Shown here: one piece after another, positions 1-10,047 of the stretch
Numbering within the stretch: position 1 is the stretch's first letter
How the letters are laid out: each line of letters opens with the position of its first letter
Assembly: GCA_051294375.1 (NCBI GenBank)
Contig: CM119268.1
Location: 1,043,218-1,107,217, forward strand
Direction: 5' to 3'
DNA length: 64,000 nt
DNA from: Paraspadella gotoi
Taxonomy: Eukaryota > Chaetognatha
The notes under the pieces: model-generated
The model's input: only the letters and a program-made list of their open reading frames with translations
The model's database searches: none
Told to the model about the DNA's origin: nothing
Program-made: the position numbers and the translations under genes

Positions 1-249
1 GTTGAACGTTTTGATGATAAGATCGTCGCTCTTAACTTTTGAACGCGTTGGTGGATTTTAGTCCACCATAAGTTTTACTTACTTTTTGCCTCTTCACTTT
101 CACTCTTCACTTGTCGGCATTTTCATTTTTTACTTCCTATAATTCATATTTTCTCTCACTTTAACTTACACTTTAAACTCTCGTCTTTTTCCCTAATCAC
201 TTTCACCGATTTCCCCCCCCTTCCCCCCCCCCCTTTCTCCGCACCCCAG

Positions 250-2310
250 GTCTTCGCGGAGTTCGAGAAGATCCCGCGAAAGAGACCCAACATGTTGATG
301 GACGTGACGACGGCGTCGGCGGAGGAGAACGAGTCACGGAATCGCTTCAAGGACGTCCTGCCCTACGAGGACACGAGAGTCAAACTCAAACCGACGGGCA
401 GCAACCCGGCCGGCTACGTCAATGCCTCGCACATTCAAGTAACGGAGTTTATAGGGCGGTCTATTAGTCGGTTTGAATAATTTTGCTTTCTTTTAAGTCA
501 TACCGAATATGATTTGATTAAAGTTGATATTGCACTATGACTAGTAATTAAACAAAACCAAATAAACAAGATTTTATGGCTGCGTTTCAAAAAAAAAAAA
601 TATATATATATATATAATTATTAATTATAAATATTTTTCAAATTATCAATATTTGAGGCGGAATAAAAAATCTAATTAACTTTTTATTAAATTTAATCAA
701 ATCAAATATATATTTATTATTATTAAATTCAGGTTCAGTACCAGGACGTGTCCTTGCGCTACATCGCGGCACAAGCCCCGATGGGCAACACGGTGGCGTC
801 GTGGTGGGCGCTCATTTGGGAGAACGACGTCAGGATCATCGCCATGTTGACCGACGTCGGGGGTCAGAGGTAAAGGAGGGCCCCCACTATAGGGTGGATG
901 ACGGAAAATATCACAGGGCCTCGCTATCGAGACAGAACGACTGTAGGGTTGGTGATAAACGCGATTAAGGGAAGGGCAAAGGTCACAGGGTTGAGAATTA
1001 GGGGGGGGTTCAAACTTCATAGTTAGGAAGTGGAAGTCGTATTTCACCGTTTCAGTGTGTGGAAGGCCTTATTGGAATTGTAAAAGTTTAAACTGTCAAA
1101 GTTGTAAAACAAGGTTGGCCGATAATTAAAATTCGAGCAAGAGAGCGGCGTCGTAGCTCGGTTTCGCTTAATCCTCACCCCGTCCGCAGCCCGTCGACTT
1201 ACTCCGCTAAACCCACCAAACCGACCTCGCCTATTGGATCGAGCAGAAGCTTTCCTTACTTTCCCGATACCGTAGGGAACAAGAGCAAGTTGAAGTTCGG
1301 AGAAGTAAGTTAACATTAACCTAAGAAAATTGAAATATAAACTTGGAAATAATCCTGCTATTTTTCCCACAGTTCCATGTGTCTCTCCAACTGTGCAACG
1401 CGGCGCCCTCATACGTCACCAGATGCTTGCTCGTCAAAAACGTCAAATCGAAGGAGGAACGTAAAGTGTGGCATCTCCAACTCACCGAATGGCCCGACCA
1501 TGGATGCCCAGAGGATGTTCATAGTTTTTTGGGTAGGCTTACTTTAAATGTTAATATAATTGTGAATTTAATTATACTTAATTTGTCCTGCGTTTTATTT
1601 TCGCAGCCTACATCGAAGAGCTGGAGTCCATCCGTCGACACGTGGCGTCCGAGGCGCAGACGACGAAATCCCGCCAATCAGCGACGAGATCAAATTCCAA
1701 CCAATCGGAGAAGAGATCGACGCTAACTGCCGGCGCTTCGCTGTTCGGCGGGAGGGGATCGTCCGGAAGCCGCAAGTCCGACCCAATAAGTAAGTTACTA
1801 CTTCGACTGGTTTGATTAACACATTGTAATTAAAAGAATACGATTGATTAAAAATCATATTTAACTTGTTTTGGCTGTGCAGGTCCTCCGAAATCACCCA
1901 CGCAATCCGCCGACGCTCCGCCGCCGCCGACGCTTGTCCACTGCACCGCCGGCGTCGGCAGAACCGGCGTACTCATCCTCACCGAAGTCATGATGGCCTG
2001 TCTCGAACAGAATCTGGTCAGTTTTGCCTAAAATTAGGAAAAGAGAGATTGAGAAAAGAGAGATTGAGAAAAGAGAGATTGAGACAAGAGAGATTGAGAC
2101 AGGGAGAGAAATCACGCGAATGAGTTTCACAGCGAATGTTCATTGTTCAATCGCTCGCATCTTCGCCCCCCCCTTCCGCAGAAAATCGACGTTCCCAAGG
2201 CGTTGCTCTACATTCGTCAACAACGCATGCTGATGGTTCAGACGTTGGGCCAATACAGCTTCGTCTACAAAGCCCTCATTCAACATCTCAGAAATTCCAG
2301 ACTCATCTGA
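250..2310 (+). CDS. Pez: PTPN14/PTPN21 (Pez)-type tyrosine phosphatase, C-terminal catalytic part (7 exons, 5'-partial)
   Basis: Seen: seven exons at 250-438, 733-869, 1247-1304, 1373-1532, 1607-1789, 1883-2016 and 2182-2310. All six introns are GT-AG (68-377 bp) and phases join cleanly, giving 329 residues to a TGA stop. The 5' end is outside the window or further left. Motifs in order are the pTyr-recognition loop (GYVNASHI), the WPD loop (WPDHGCPED, catalytic Asp at 1496-1498), the P-loop [10 protein letters not shown] (nucleophile Cys at 1942-1944, Arg at 1960-1962) and the Q-loop (VQTLGQY), ending in NSRLI. Known: this exact C-terminal ending and the GCPED/RRH context mark the FERM-containing PTPN14/PTPN21/Pez branch, which dephosphorylates phosphotyrosine at junctions and in Hippo/YAP signalling. 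The FERM domain would lie upstream. Odd: exon 5 and the start of exon 6 encode a Ser/Arg/Gln-rich insert of roughly 40-45 residues before the P-loop, longer than I recall in vertebrates. Catalytic residues look intact, so it is probably active. Confidence 0.93.
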
Positions 2311-2358
2311 TCGGCGGAGTTTCGGATAACAAATAGAAATAGATATCGAGATTTTAAC

Positions 2359-2372
2359 GTTGCCATGGCAAC
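2359..2372. promoter_or_regulatory. Perfect RFX X-box palindrome
   Basis: The sequence is GTTGCCATGGCAAC, two inverted GTTGCC half-sites with a 2-bp spacer. This is the canonical site for RFX factors, which drive ciliary gene promoters. It lies 48 bp after the phosphatase stop codon, an odd place for a promoter element unless another transcript starts here. The motif is seen; binding is inferred. Confidence 0.5.
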
Positions 2373-2804
2373 CTTTCCCCTCTCGAACGACGCCTCGTTT
2401 TCATCGTCGCCCCTCGTGCTAATTGTTCCGACCTTTTTTTTTTTGCGCAGCTTCCGTTAGTCGCTAATCCCGTTTTGTCTCGAAAAACCCAACTTCTTTG
2501 AATGCTGCATCTTTTTATTTCTTTGTTGGCCGTCTGCCGCTGCCGCCGCCGCCCTCTTCGTTTCATCCCTACATTTTAATTTTTTCTGTTTTGTGCCGTT
2601 TGTTGAATTTTCAGTTATTTTAGCTAATATTTGACCATGTTGAATTTGTACAATTATACGAATGCCGCTATTAATTATAATTCATTGAGATTGATATTAA
2701 AAAGTCACGCAAAGAAATTGTGGTTTATTTTTTGTGGGGGGGAAACACCAAATTAGATTAAATGTAAAATTAATATAGGGATATATATTTTATATAGCTA
2801 TATT

Positions 2805-2834
2805 GAAATCCCTGTCTACTTACTTAAATGTGAT
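2805..2834 (+). repeat. Short match to LTR terminus (remnant)
   Basis: About 28 of 30 bases match the segment at 52996-53025 that ends just at the tRNA-Leu complementary sequence. Nothing upstream or downstream matches, so this may be a sliver of a solo LTR. Confidence 0.4.
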
Positions 2835-3401
2835 CTGGAAAACAATCAAATCTTCATTCATCAAGAAAATAAGAATAAAGAGGCCGTTCTTGTAGTTTTA
2901 TTGGAAAAGTACACAAAATTTAAGTGATTCTATTATCAGTACATAATTGTAGCACCATATTTCTCTTCAACAATATTTCAAACCGACATAAAAATATCAA
3001 TGACTGTGTTATAACTGTATTGGCGAAGAATCGAAACGATTCCGTGTCATTAAATGCAATGGTTTAGACTTCGTGCACATTTAGCGTTATACTACATTAA
3101 TTTTACAAATGTCACGTTGTTTGGCAAGCGTTTTAAGCAGAAAGCTAGATATTATAAAAAACGGACCAGTTTTATTTAATCATTCATTTCCTAAAAATCT
3201 AATTCATTTTATTATATTTTACAAAGTAACAAAGTTACGTTTTTCTTTATTATTAAATAACGCTATATACGGTTGATTGAATCTTGATGATAATTACCTA
3301 ATTTTATCATTTTTTTCATTTTGATCATTAAATAAATACATTGGTGGAACTTTATATCTCTATTCGATAATATTATCCAAAAATGCGCAAGAAAAGCTGA
3401 A

Positions 3402-3426
3402 NNNNNNNNNNNNNNNNNNNNNNNNN
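3402..3426. other. Assembly gap (25 N)
   Basis: Fixed-size gap of 25 N, the size used throughout this window for joins between contigs; true distance unknown. Confidence 0.95.
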
Positions 3427-3547
3427 AACAATAATATTATATACACAGCTGAAATACATATTTTTAACGCAACTGTTTAGTATTATTCCCGACATTTCCA
3501 AAGACAGTCTAATTGACTTACAAACATTTTTAAGCAAAAAAATAAAT

Positions 3548-3820
3548 TTACAAAGCGTAACAGAGAAAACAAACTTTAGCATGCAAAAAAAAAAACTCCG
3601 TTTTTTTTAAAACATAATTTTTTTTTGAAATAAACGAGTCAACGCGAAAAGCGAGGCCGGTGGCGATTTCATTTCTCAGGCGCTGCCCCGATTTTCGTCC
3701 GTTTTTCTTTTTGTTCTTTCTTCTTTCCACAACAGACTCTCCAAATAAACAACAGACGCAAACGACTCCAAAGAAGAATCCAAATCCAGCCGTAAATCCG
3801 ACAATCACTGCGGAATCCAT
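3548..3820 (-). CDS. Candidate small single-pass membrane protein
   Basis: An open frame of 90 codons starts with ATG in a good context (AAG ATG G). Residues about 4-27 form one hydrophobic, Gly/Phe/Val/Cys-rich segment with no charges, followed at once by an acidic residue and a strongly basic stretch (ERRKNKKKNGRK). This gives a short extracellular or lumenal end, one membrane helix and a basic cytosolic tail. The first 70 residues use varied codons. The last 20 come from A/T-rich sequence and may not be coding. I do not recognise a family. It could be a first exon or a chance frame. Confidence 0.3.
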   Translation of the reverse strand: MDSAVIVGFTAGFGFFFGVVCVCCLFGESVVERRKNKKKNGRKSGQRLRNEIATGLAFRVDSFISKKNYVLKKTEFFFLHAKVCFLCYAL

Positions 3821-3829
3821 CTTGGTTTG

Positions 3830-4560
3830 TTTGTTTTTTTTAGTTTATAATTATCCGAGAAAATTGTGAACACCCTGCGTTGCTGGGTTTACAGTTGGCC
3901 TTTTATTTGGTAAACGGTTGGTGTTCTTTTGTTGTTGTTTTTTTTTGTCTTTTTGGCTGATGTAGTTGGAGGAGGACGTGGAAATTTGACGTTCTGATCT
4001 GAAAGAAATGTTCGATGCGACGAGTTGTAATATCAAAGTGGTTTTCATTTTTCAATCCGCACTTACCTAATGTTAAGACGATTTCTTCAAACGCTTTTAA
4101 TGTTTTTCTTTTTGAATTATAAGGATAAGAGGGAAAGCTGGACTAACAAAGAGTTTGAAACGTAGTTGGCGGGCGATATTACATTGCATGCCTCTAGGAG
4201 GGCCTGGATGGCAACGAAAAAGATACCTTGTTGAATTCTGGCTGATGACCTCGAACGTCCTTGCAGATTCTTCTTAGTCATGCGACATCAATTGTAAAAA
4301 TCGTGGATACTGATTGACGGAGTTTGAAATCTCTCATAGGAGATGTCAATGCTATCTAGTGTGGTCCGTATGAAAATAATCTGCAGCAACTGACAATTAA
4401 GTTGAAAATAGGAATAATCATTATTATAATGTATTTAAATTTGAATTTTTTTGAAATAAATCTTTCCTTCCTTTGTGTTAATTTCCGTATAGTGTATATT
4501 ATTATTAATATTTTTATTAATTTTATTATTTATTTATTATTATCACACGTATTCAATCTT
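3830..4560. other. Intergenic, nothing recognised
   Basis: AT-rich sequence with a moderately GC-balanced patch at about 4140-4390 that has no long frame and no motif I recognise. It could be an old transposon fragment. Confidence 0.4.
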
Positions 4561-4561
4561 T

Positions 4562-4563
<2 letters not shown>

Positions 4564-4597
<34 letters not shown>
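4564..4597 (+). repeat. (GA)n microsatellite
   Basis: Near-pure GA run beside the first copy of the dispersed 200-bp repeat. Confidence 0.9.
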
Positions 4598-4598
<1 letters not shown>

Positions 4599-4709
4599 TA
4601 AAATTGATTGCAGCCATAAAATTCAATCTTTTAACAAACAGCAGTATTCTTTTCTAGATTTTTTTTTCCTGGTATATGACGAAAAATAAAAATAACGAAA
4701 ATAAAATAT

Positions 4710-4920
4710 GAATTGGTACAACCAATATAAAACTATCCATTCATTTAATAAATAAACGGCTATCTTGCCCCTGACTTTGGACAGGCTTTGGTGGTTTAAG
4801 GCCTCCATCACTCTTGTAGAGACATATCAGGATATTCAGGTCCCTGCACACTTACTCTCTCGCAGTCTCGTTTATTCACTCCCAGAGTACCTGACCTCCC
4901 GATCAATGAAGTGGTATAAT
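4710..4920 (+). repeat. Dispersed 200-bp repeat family R1, copy 1
   Basis: Begins with the near-palindrome ATTGGTACAACCAAT, then a CATTCATTTAATAAATAA block, a conserved centre (TTGCCCCTGACTTTGGACAG, then GGTTTAAGGCCTCCATCAC) and ends near TCAATGAAGTGG. Further copies are at 8741, 9082, 35167 (-) and 57247 (-). There is no coding frame. It is a short non-autonomous element; class (SINE or MITE) is not resolved. Confidence 0.75.
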
Positions 4921-4956
4921 ATGTATAAAAGAATGTTCCAAATGTATGAATAGTGG

Positions 4957-5001
4957 CTGTATACATACATACATACATACATACATACATGTATGTATGT
5001 A
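4957..5001 (+). repeat. (TACA)n microsatellite with inverted TGTA end
   Basis: Eight or so TACA units run into a short TGTATGTATG stretch, giving a local inverted repeat. Confidence 0.85.
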
Positions 5002-5626
5002 GAACTAGGATAAGAACTAAGAGGTAAGAAGCTTTGAACTAAGAACTTTGTTCTTTTTTCAATTCCTCGGCTTTTCTGATTTACTTTTTTCACGCCAGAG
5101 GTTCAAATCACTAACCCCTCGAACATTTGAGCATCTTATTGACTAATAAATCGGGAGCATCTTGCAAATGTTAATTTTTTACCAGTTTTTATTTACTATT
5201 TATTACTAGTTATTATTTATTAGTTATCTCGAATGACTATTGAAATGACTCAACTCTCCAACTGTTAGAATTTTTCTGTGATTGTTCGTTCCTGTGATTC
5301 TCCGTATTTTGTTTTATATTTTGATGCCCTTTTGGACGACCAGTCTTCCTCATTTATTTTGTTGTCTTTTTATTTCCAAAAAAAAAAGGTTACTTTTACT
5401 TTCGCCGAGCGTTTTGGCATATTTGAAAAACTATTTAAAAATATTTATTTAAAAAAAATTATTACACTCACCCTAAACCCTTACCACCCCAAACCGCGGA
5501 AGGCGAAAGTAAAATTATCTAATAATCTATTCACCCAATTACTATTCAATGTAGTAACTCGTGAAACCGCTATTAAATGATTTCATCCTTGTATCAGTTA
5601 AATTTTGCGGAACCAAAAAAAAAAAA

Positions 5627-6481
5627 ATGCTCACAAAGAATACCGCATTCCAATGCCGCTCTCGGTGGAGGAATACCGCATCGGCCAACTCTACATGATC
5701 GCCAAACACTCGCACGAGATGTCCGAAAAGGGAGAGGGCGTGGAGGTCGTCGCCAACGAGCTCCATCACGATGTCCACGGCGACGGCCAATACACTGAGA
5801 AGCGCGTCTACCTCAACAAAAAGCTTCCTACTTGGATCAGCAACTGGGTCCCGCAGATTTTCTACGTCACCGAAAAATCTTGGAACTATTATCCTTACGT
5901 AGTGACGGAATTTTCTTGCTCCTTCCTCCCTGGTTCTCTTTGCAGCATCGAGACTCGCTACGAGAACAACGCGGGGACGTCGGACAACTGCTTGAACCTC
6001 TCCGCGGAATCCCTGGCGCTCGGGAAGTGGATATCGTCGACATCGCCGCCGAATCGGTCGCGGAGCACAAGTACAAAGCCGAAGAGGATCCCACGCTCTT
6101 TCGCTCGAAGAAAACGGGGCGGGGACCGCTGGGGCCCGCTGGATGGAAGAGGCCGACCCCCGTCATGTGTTCCTACAAGGTGGTACAGGTCAAGTTCGAA
6201 TTTTGGGGCTTTCAGACCAAAGTCGAGTCCTGGGTCCACGACGTAGTTCGCCAGGTGCTGCTGTTGGGCACAAACAGGCCTTCGCTTGGATCGACGACTG
6301 GTACGAGTTGACGATGGAAGATCTTCGCCAATGGGAAGCAGAGATTCAGTCGGAAACGAATCGAAAGGTGATTGGAAGCGATCGTCGACGCCACTGCGGA
6401 CGACGATCCCGTCGCTTCACGTCACAGGCTGCCGACGTGGCGCATGCGGACTCTTTCGGGTTTAATATTCGCCGCGACTGA
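5627..6481 (+). pseudogene. PITPNC1/rdgB-beta-like phosphatidylinositol transfer protein, intronless, frame-disrupted
   Basis: Known: class IIB PITPs are soluble proteins of about 270-330 residues that move phosphatidylinositol/phosphatidic acid between membranes. Seen: conceptual translation matches the family from the initiator ATG at 5627 (MLTK, then EYRIPMPLSVEEYRIGQLYM) through GEGVEVV, GQYTEKRVYLN, FYVTEKSWNYYPY, EEDPTLFRSKKTGRGPLGP, VMCSYKVV, KVESWV and QAFAWIDDWYELTMEDL to a stop at 6479-6481. No intron interrupts about 850 bp. The frame is broken at about 5638 (1 base short after codon 4), about 6018 and about 6258-6265. The right-arm copy carries a different indel at the third site, so sequencing or assembly error is as likely as real decay. 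Alternatives are an expressed gene with consensus errors or a retrocopy. Membership of the PITPNC1 branch rather than PITPNA is clear from the EKSWNYYPY region and the NCL.L stretch. Confidence 0.8.
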
Positions 6482-7882
6482 ATCTTTAGAGACTCAAAGT
6501 TAAAAGTTAAAAGTTTGAACTTGTCCTTCGTCGGAAGTTTATCGACATTGTAATTGTGAATGGGAAGTTAGTTGGATCTCTTCGTGCCTTCCTTTTACCA
6601 GAGATTGAGAAAATTACTTAATAGTTATGGTAGTAACCATAGTGGCTAGGTTATTTTCAATTTATTCTCCATGAAACTTGAAAATCCATTTTGAAATATT
6701 AATAGTCGAATTTAATAACCATCCATTTTGGCCAAATTATATTTTATTCTATACTACAATCATTATTTAAATTTTTTTGTTCTTAGGCTTTAGGCCAAGT
6801 ATTAAGTACTATTTACATCTAGTAGTAGCTTAGTGAATCGCCTGCCTTATGTCTCATACGTTTAAAGTACCCCAATTGGGAAGTGCCAGTATATATTTTA
6901 TTAAATCGCAAAATATTACATTAGTTATTCATATTTATAAATAACAATACCATCGTAAAGTACATTTCTTCCTTTGTCGCGTATTGATTCTTTTCTCACG
7001 ATACACATTTAAATCGCTTCTTCCTCGTCCCCCCAGCCCCCCTCAGGCCCCCCTCAGGCCCCCATCACTGGGACCATCTTCCAATCAACCTTCTCACCCT
7101 CTACCCGGTCTTGGCCTGGGCGCCCTCAAGGCCGCTGGTAAGGCCGTCGCCGATAGGGATTGTTGTTGAAGACACATTGCCTAAAGGAGTAACGTCAATG
7201 TAGTTATTTTAATGTTAAAAAAAATGAAAATAAAAATCGCACCTGTAAGAAGATGCTAATTATCTGGTCGGTGCTGATGCCCCCGCCGCCTCCGCCTCCT
7301 CCGACGGCCTGATTGGCCATGGCCGAGTTCAACTGTTGCCTCGTGCGCGGATTGGACGAGATGATGGCGGCGACATTGCGGTTGTTAAGGAGCTGCTGCG
7401 GCGCTGCAGTTTGATACGATTTAAGCGGTTTAAACTAAAGTATTTATAAACAACAGCAAGCTCCCTTACATTGAAATCGGCTGATTCCGTATCGGCTCAA
7501 GATGCTCTGCGCGCCGCCCCCGAACGGGCTGCTGGGGAACCGGTTGAAGCTGATCGGGCGGCGACTGGGAGGCCGATTTCCTCGAGGGCCGGCGCCTCGT
7601 CGTCGTCTGCCGAAGAACGGGTTCAAGCCGCCGAAGCCTCCTCCTCCGCCGCCGCCGCCGCCGAAACCGCCGCCGAAACCGCCGGACATCAAACCCTTTC
7701 GAGGGGAGGGAAATGTTTATAAACAATAAAATAATAAAATATAAATATTCGTGGGCTTTTGTTAGTTCGGAAATACATATATCCTGTCCAAAGTCGGGGG
7801 CAAGATAGTTTAGTGATCTGGGCCAACGCCTCTGAGGAAAATATTTCCACTTCATTGATAGGGAAGCCAGGTACTCTGGGAG
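6022..7882 (+). repeat. Inverted duplication, left arm (1.86 kb)
   Basis: The reverse complement of 9259-11124 aligns end to end with this segment. It covers the second half of the PITP sequence, about 600 bp of non-coding DNA and the whole visible glycine-rich gene. The arms differ by substitutions and many 1-bp homopolymer indels. The inner edge falls inside a copy of repeat family R1. The outer edge of the partner arm falls 10 bp before a 25-N contig join. Confidence 0.9.
7094..7695 (-). CDS. Glycine-rich protein of unknown function, last three exons (left arm)
   Basis: Three exons on the minus strand fit together: 7695-7470, 7403-7243 and 7180-7094 (TGA), with introns of 66 and 62 bp, GT-AG borders, and phases 1 and 0 that join exactly. 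The encoded 157 residues start with a (G)nF-rich tract (GGFGGGFGGGG..GGF), then LNPFFGRRRRG, a Pro/Arg/Ser-rich stretch, LSRYGISRFQ, a region NNRNVAAIISSNPRTRQQL, a second glycine run (G8) and a Ser/Ala/Arg/Pro tail. No family recognised. The first listed exon begins at an AG acceptor with no in-frame signal of a start, so upstream exons are expected above 7700. It lies tail-to-tail with the PITP-like sequence. Perfect phase matching across three exons is the main support. Confidence 0.55.
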
Positions 7883-9258
7883 ATTAATGTTCTCAAAGTT
7901 AAACGAGCACCTTGTTTTTGATATTTTGAAAGCATTCGTACAATACAATCTCACATTGCCTTCAGGTCAGCGAGACTTCGGAGAGCACCAGCGCCACGCG
8001 ACACGGCTCCTCCGTTCTTCGGAGATTTTTATGTTCCAAGTATTATGAAAATAATTCCCTATTTTAAAAACCATTAATTGGCCGTAAAGGATTCTCAACA
8101 TGACAAGAGTAACCGTCATGAAATCTTCATTATCTCAGGCGCGCTATGTTTGTCGATTTTGAGCGGCGGTTTTTGGAGGTGGGGGAGCTGCCGGCGGCCC
8201 CTGCAGAAACAATAACGCCTTGCTCTTCGTAAATTATTCATAATATTCATATAAGTATAATTACGATTTGGATACAACCAAATATCCTAAAAGTGACCGA
8301 GAGAGGGTCGCGAGCCTCTTCTGATGCATAATTGGTCATTATATCAGATATTTCCTCGTCAAGTTGCCTTGCTTTCCGTAACTTCTGACCCGGCGGTAGG
8401 CTTGCTTCCGGTGGTTTTAACTTGGGTTCAGAAATGAAGCTGTGAAGAAGTTTTAGTCTTCATTGCCCGTGGAGACGTAAACGTTTTGAGGTTTCCACCC
8501 GGCTGTGAAGTGTCTAACGCTGTGCTACACCGTTTGCTAATCCGAAGTGTCTAACGTGGCTTACTGCTAACTTGGCTAAACCGTTTAACTAACAATGAAC
8601 TCGCCCTACAGATATTTGACGGGAACGTTCTGAGAGAGAGAGAAGAAAAAAATATAGAGGAGAGAGAGCAGAGAAGAGAGGAGAAGAGATGAGAGAGAGC
8701 AGAGAGAGAGATAGAGAGAGAGAGATAGGCGAGGCTTAATGAAATTGGTACAACCAATATATATAAAAATATCCATTCATTTAATAAAATAAGCTCATCT
8801 TGCCCCTGACTTTGGACAGGCTTTGGTGGTTTAAGGCCTCCATCACTACTTACAAGATAATGACATACAGGTCCCTGCAAGCTTTTCAATCAAGACTCTT
8901 TCACAGTCTCCGTTTATTTCACTCCCAGAGTACCTGGCTTCCCTATCAATGAAGTGGAAAATATTTCAAAAAAGAATGTTTTCAAATTGTATGAAAAGAC
9001 CACTCCCTTAAGTATTTTAGATCGGGGAATACTTATTGTACTCCGCCCACTAGCATCAAAATACAAGGAGCTGAACTTTATGAAATTGGTTACAATCCAA
9101 TATAAATTAATCCATTCATTTAATAAATCAAGCTATCTTGCCCCTGACTTTTGGACAAGGCTTTGGTGGTTTAAGGCCTCCATCACTCTTACAAGATAAT
9201 GACATAGCAGGTCCCTGCAAGCGTTTCAATCAGACTCTTTCACAGTCTCGTTTATTCA
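7883..9258. other. Spacer of the inverted duplication
   Basis: Unique sequence up to about 8600, then a GA-rich stretch (8628-8730) and two tandem copies of repeat R1. Two short GC-rich patches (about 7955-8025 and 8140-8205) look exon-like on either strand, but I could not join them to any frame with convincing splice sites. Confidence 0.5.
8741..8970 (+). repeat. Repeat family R1, copy 2
   Basis: Full-length copy starting at ATTGGTACAACCAAT and ending near TCAATGAAGTGG, inside the spacer of the inverted duplication. Confidence 0.75.
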
Positions 9259-9306
9259 CTCCCAGAGTACCTGGCTTCCCCTATCAATGAAGTGGAAATA
9301 TTTTCC
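9082..9306 (+). repeat. Repeat family R1, copy 3
   Basis: Second copy in the same orientation, 110 bp after copy 2. Its last third (from 9259) is also the inner end of the right inverted arm. A truncated further piece (TTGCCCCCGACTTTGGACAG) follows at 9340-9360. Confidence 0.75.
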
Positions 9307-9452
9307 TCAAGAGCGTTGGCCCAGATCACTAAACTATCTTGCCCCCGACTTTGGACAGGATATATGTATTTCCGAACTAACAAAAAGCCCACGATATATT
9401 TTATTATTTTATTATTTTATTGTTTATTAAACATTTCCCTCCCCTCGAAAAG

Positions 9453-10047
9453 GTTTGATGTCCGGCGGTTTCGGCGGCGGTTTCGGCGGCGGCGGCGGCG
9501 GAGGAGGAGGCTTCGGCGGCTTGAACCCGTTCTTCGGCAGACGACGACGAGGGCGCGGCCCTCGAGGAAATCGGCCTCCCAGTCGCCGCCCGATCAGCTT
9601 CAACCGGTTCCCCAGCAGCCCGTTCGGGGCGGCGCGCAGAGCATCTTGAGCCGATACGGAATCAGCCGATTTCAATTTAAGGGAGCTTGCTGTTGTTTAT
9701 AAATACTTTATTTAAACCGCTTAAAATCGTATCAAACTGCAGCGCCGCAGCAGCTCCTTAACAACCGCAATGTCGCCGCCATCATCTCGTCCAATCGCGC
9801 ACGAGGCAACAGTTGAACTCGGCCATGGCAATCAGGCCGTCGGAGGAGGCGGAGGGCGGGGCATCAGCACCGACCAGATAATTAGCATCTTCTTACAGGT
9901 GCGATTTTATTTTCATTTTTTTTAACATTAAAATAACTACATTGACGTTACTCCTTTAGGCAATGTGTCTTCAACAACAATCCTATCGGCGACGGCCTTA
10001 CCAGCGCCTTGAGGGCGCCAGGCCAAGACCGGGTAGCTAGAGGGTGA
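9453..10047 (+). pseudogene. Second copy of the glycine-rich gene (right arm), damaged
   Basis: Homologous exons lie at about 9453-9676, 9743-9898 and 9960-10047. The donor after exon 1 reads TT instead of GT (9677-9678). A 1-base loss in a G run near 9627 shifts the frame to a stop (SPFGAARRAS). The second exon lacks a C in the ISSNPRTR region, and the third lacks a C as well. Either this copy is dead or the consensus is poor here. Confidence 0.55.

Larger units (their letters stand above)
2311..2879 (+). other. Probable 3' UTR of the Pez-like gene
   Basis: This AT-rich stretch follows the phosphatase stop codon and has no coding features. The first AATAAA is at 2874-2879, so the UTR may run this far; an earlier, variant signal is equally possible. 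It contains the X-box palindrome listed separately and a 30-bp match to the end of the LTR found near 53.0 kb. Confidence 0.4.

Noticed and set aside
5940-5950. Splice acceptor (TCTCTTTGCAG) inside the PITP sequence
   Set aside because: Reading straight through keeps the spacing between FLP and the IETRYE motif equal to the family, so no intron is needed.
7466-7954. Arg-rich frame through the glycine tract
   Set aside because: It is the +1 shadow of the glycine-rich frame and does not keep phase across the downstream exons.
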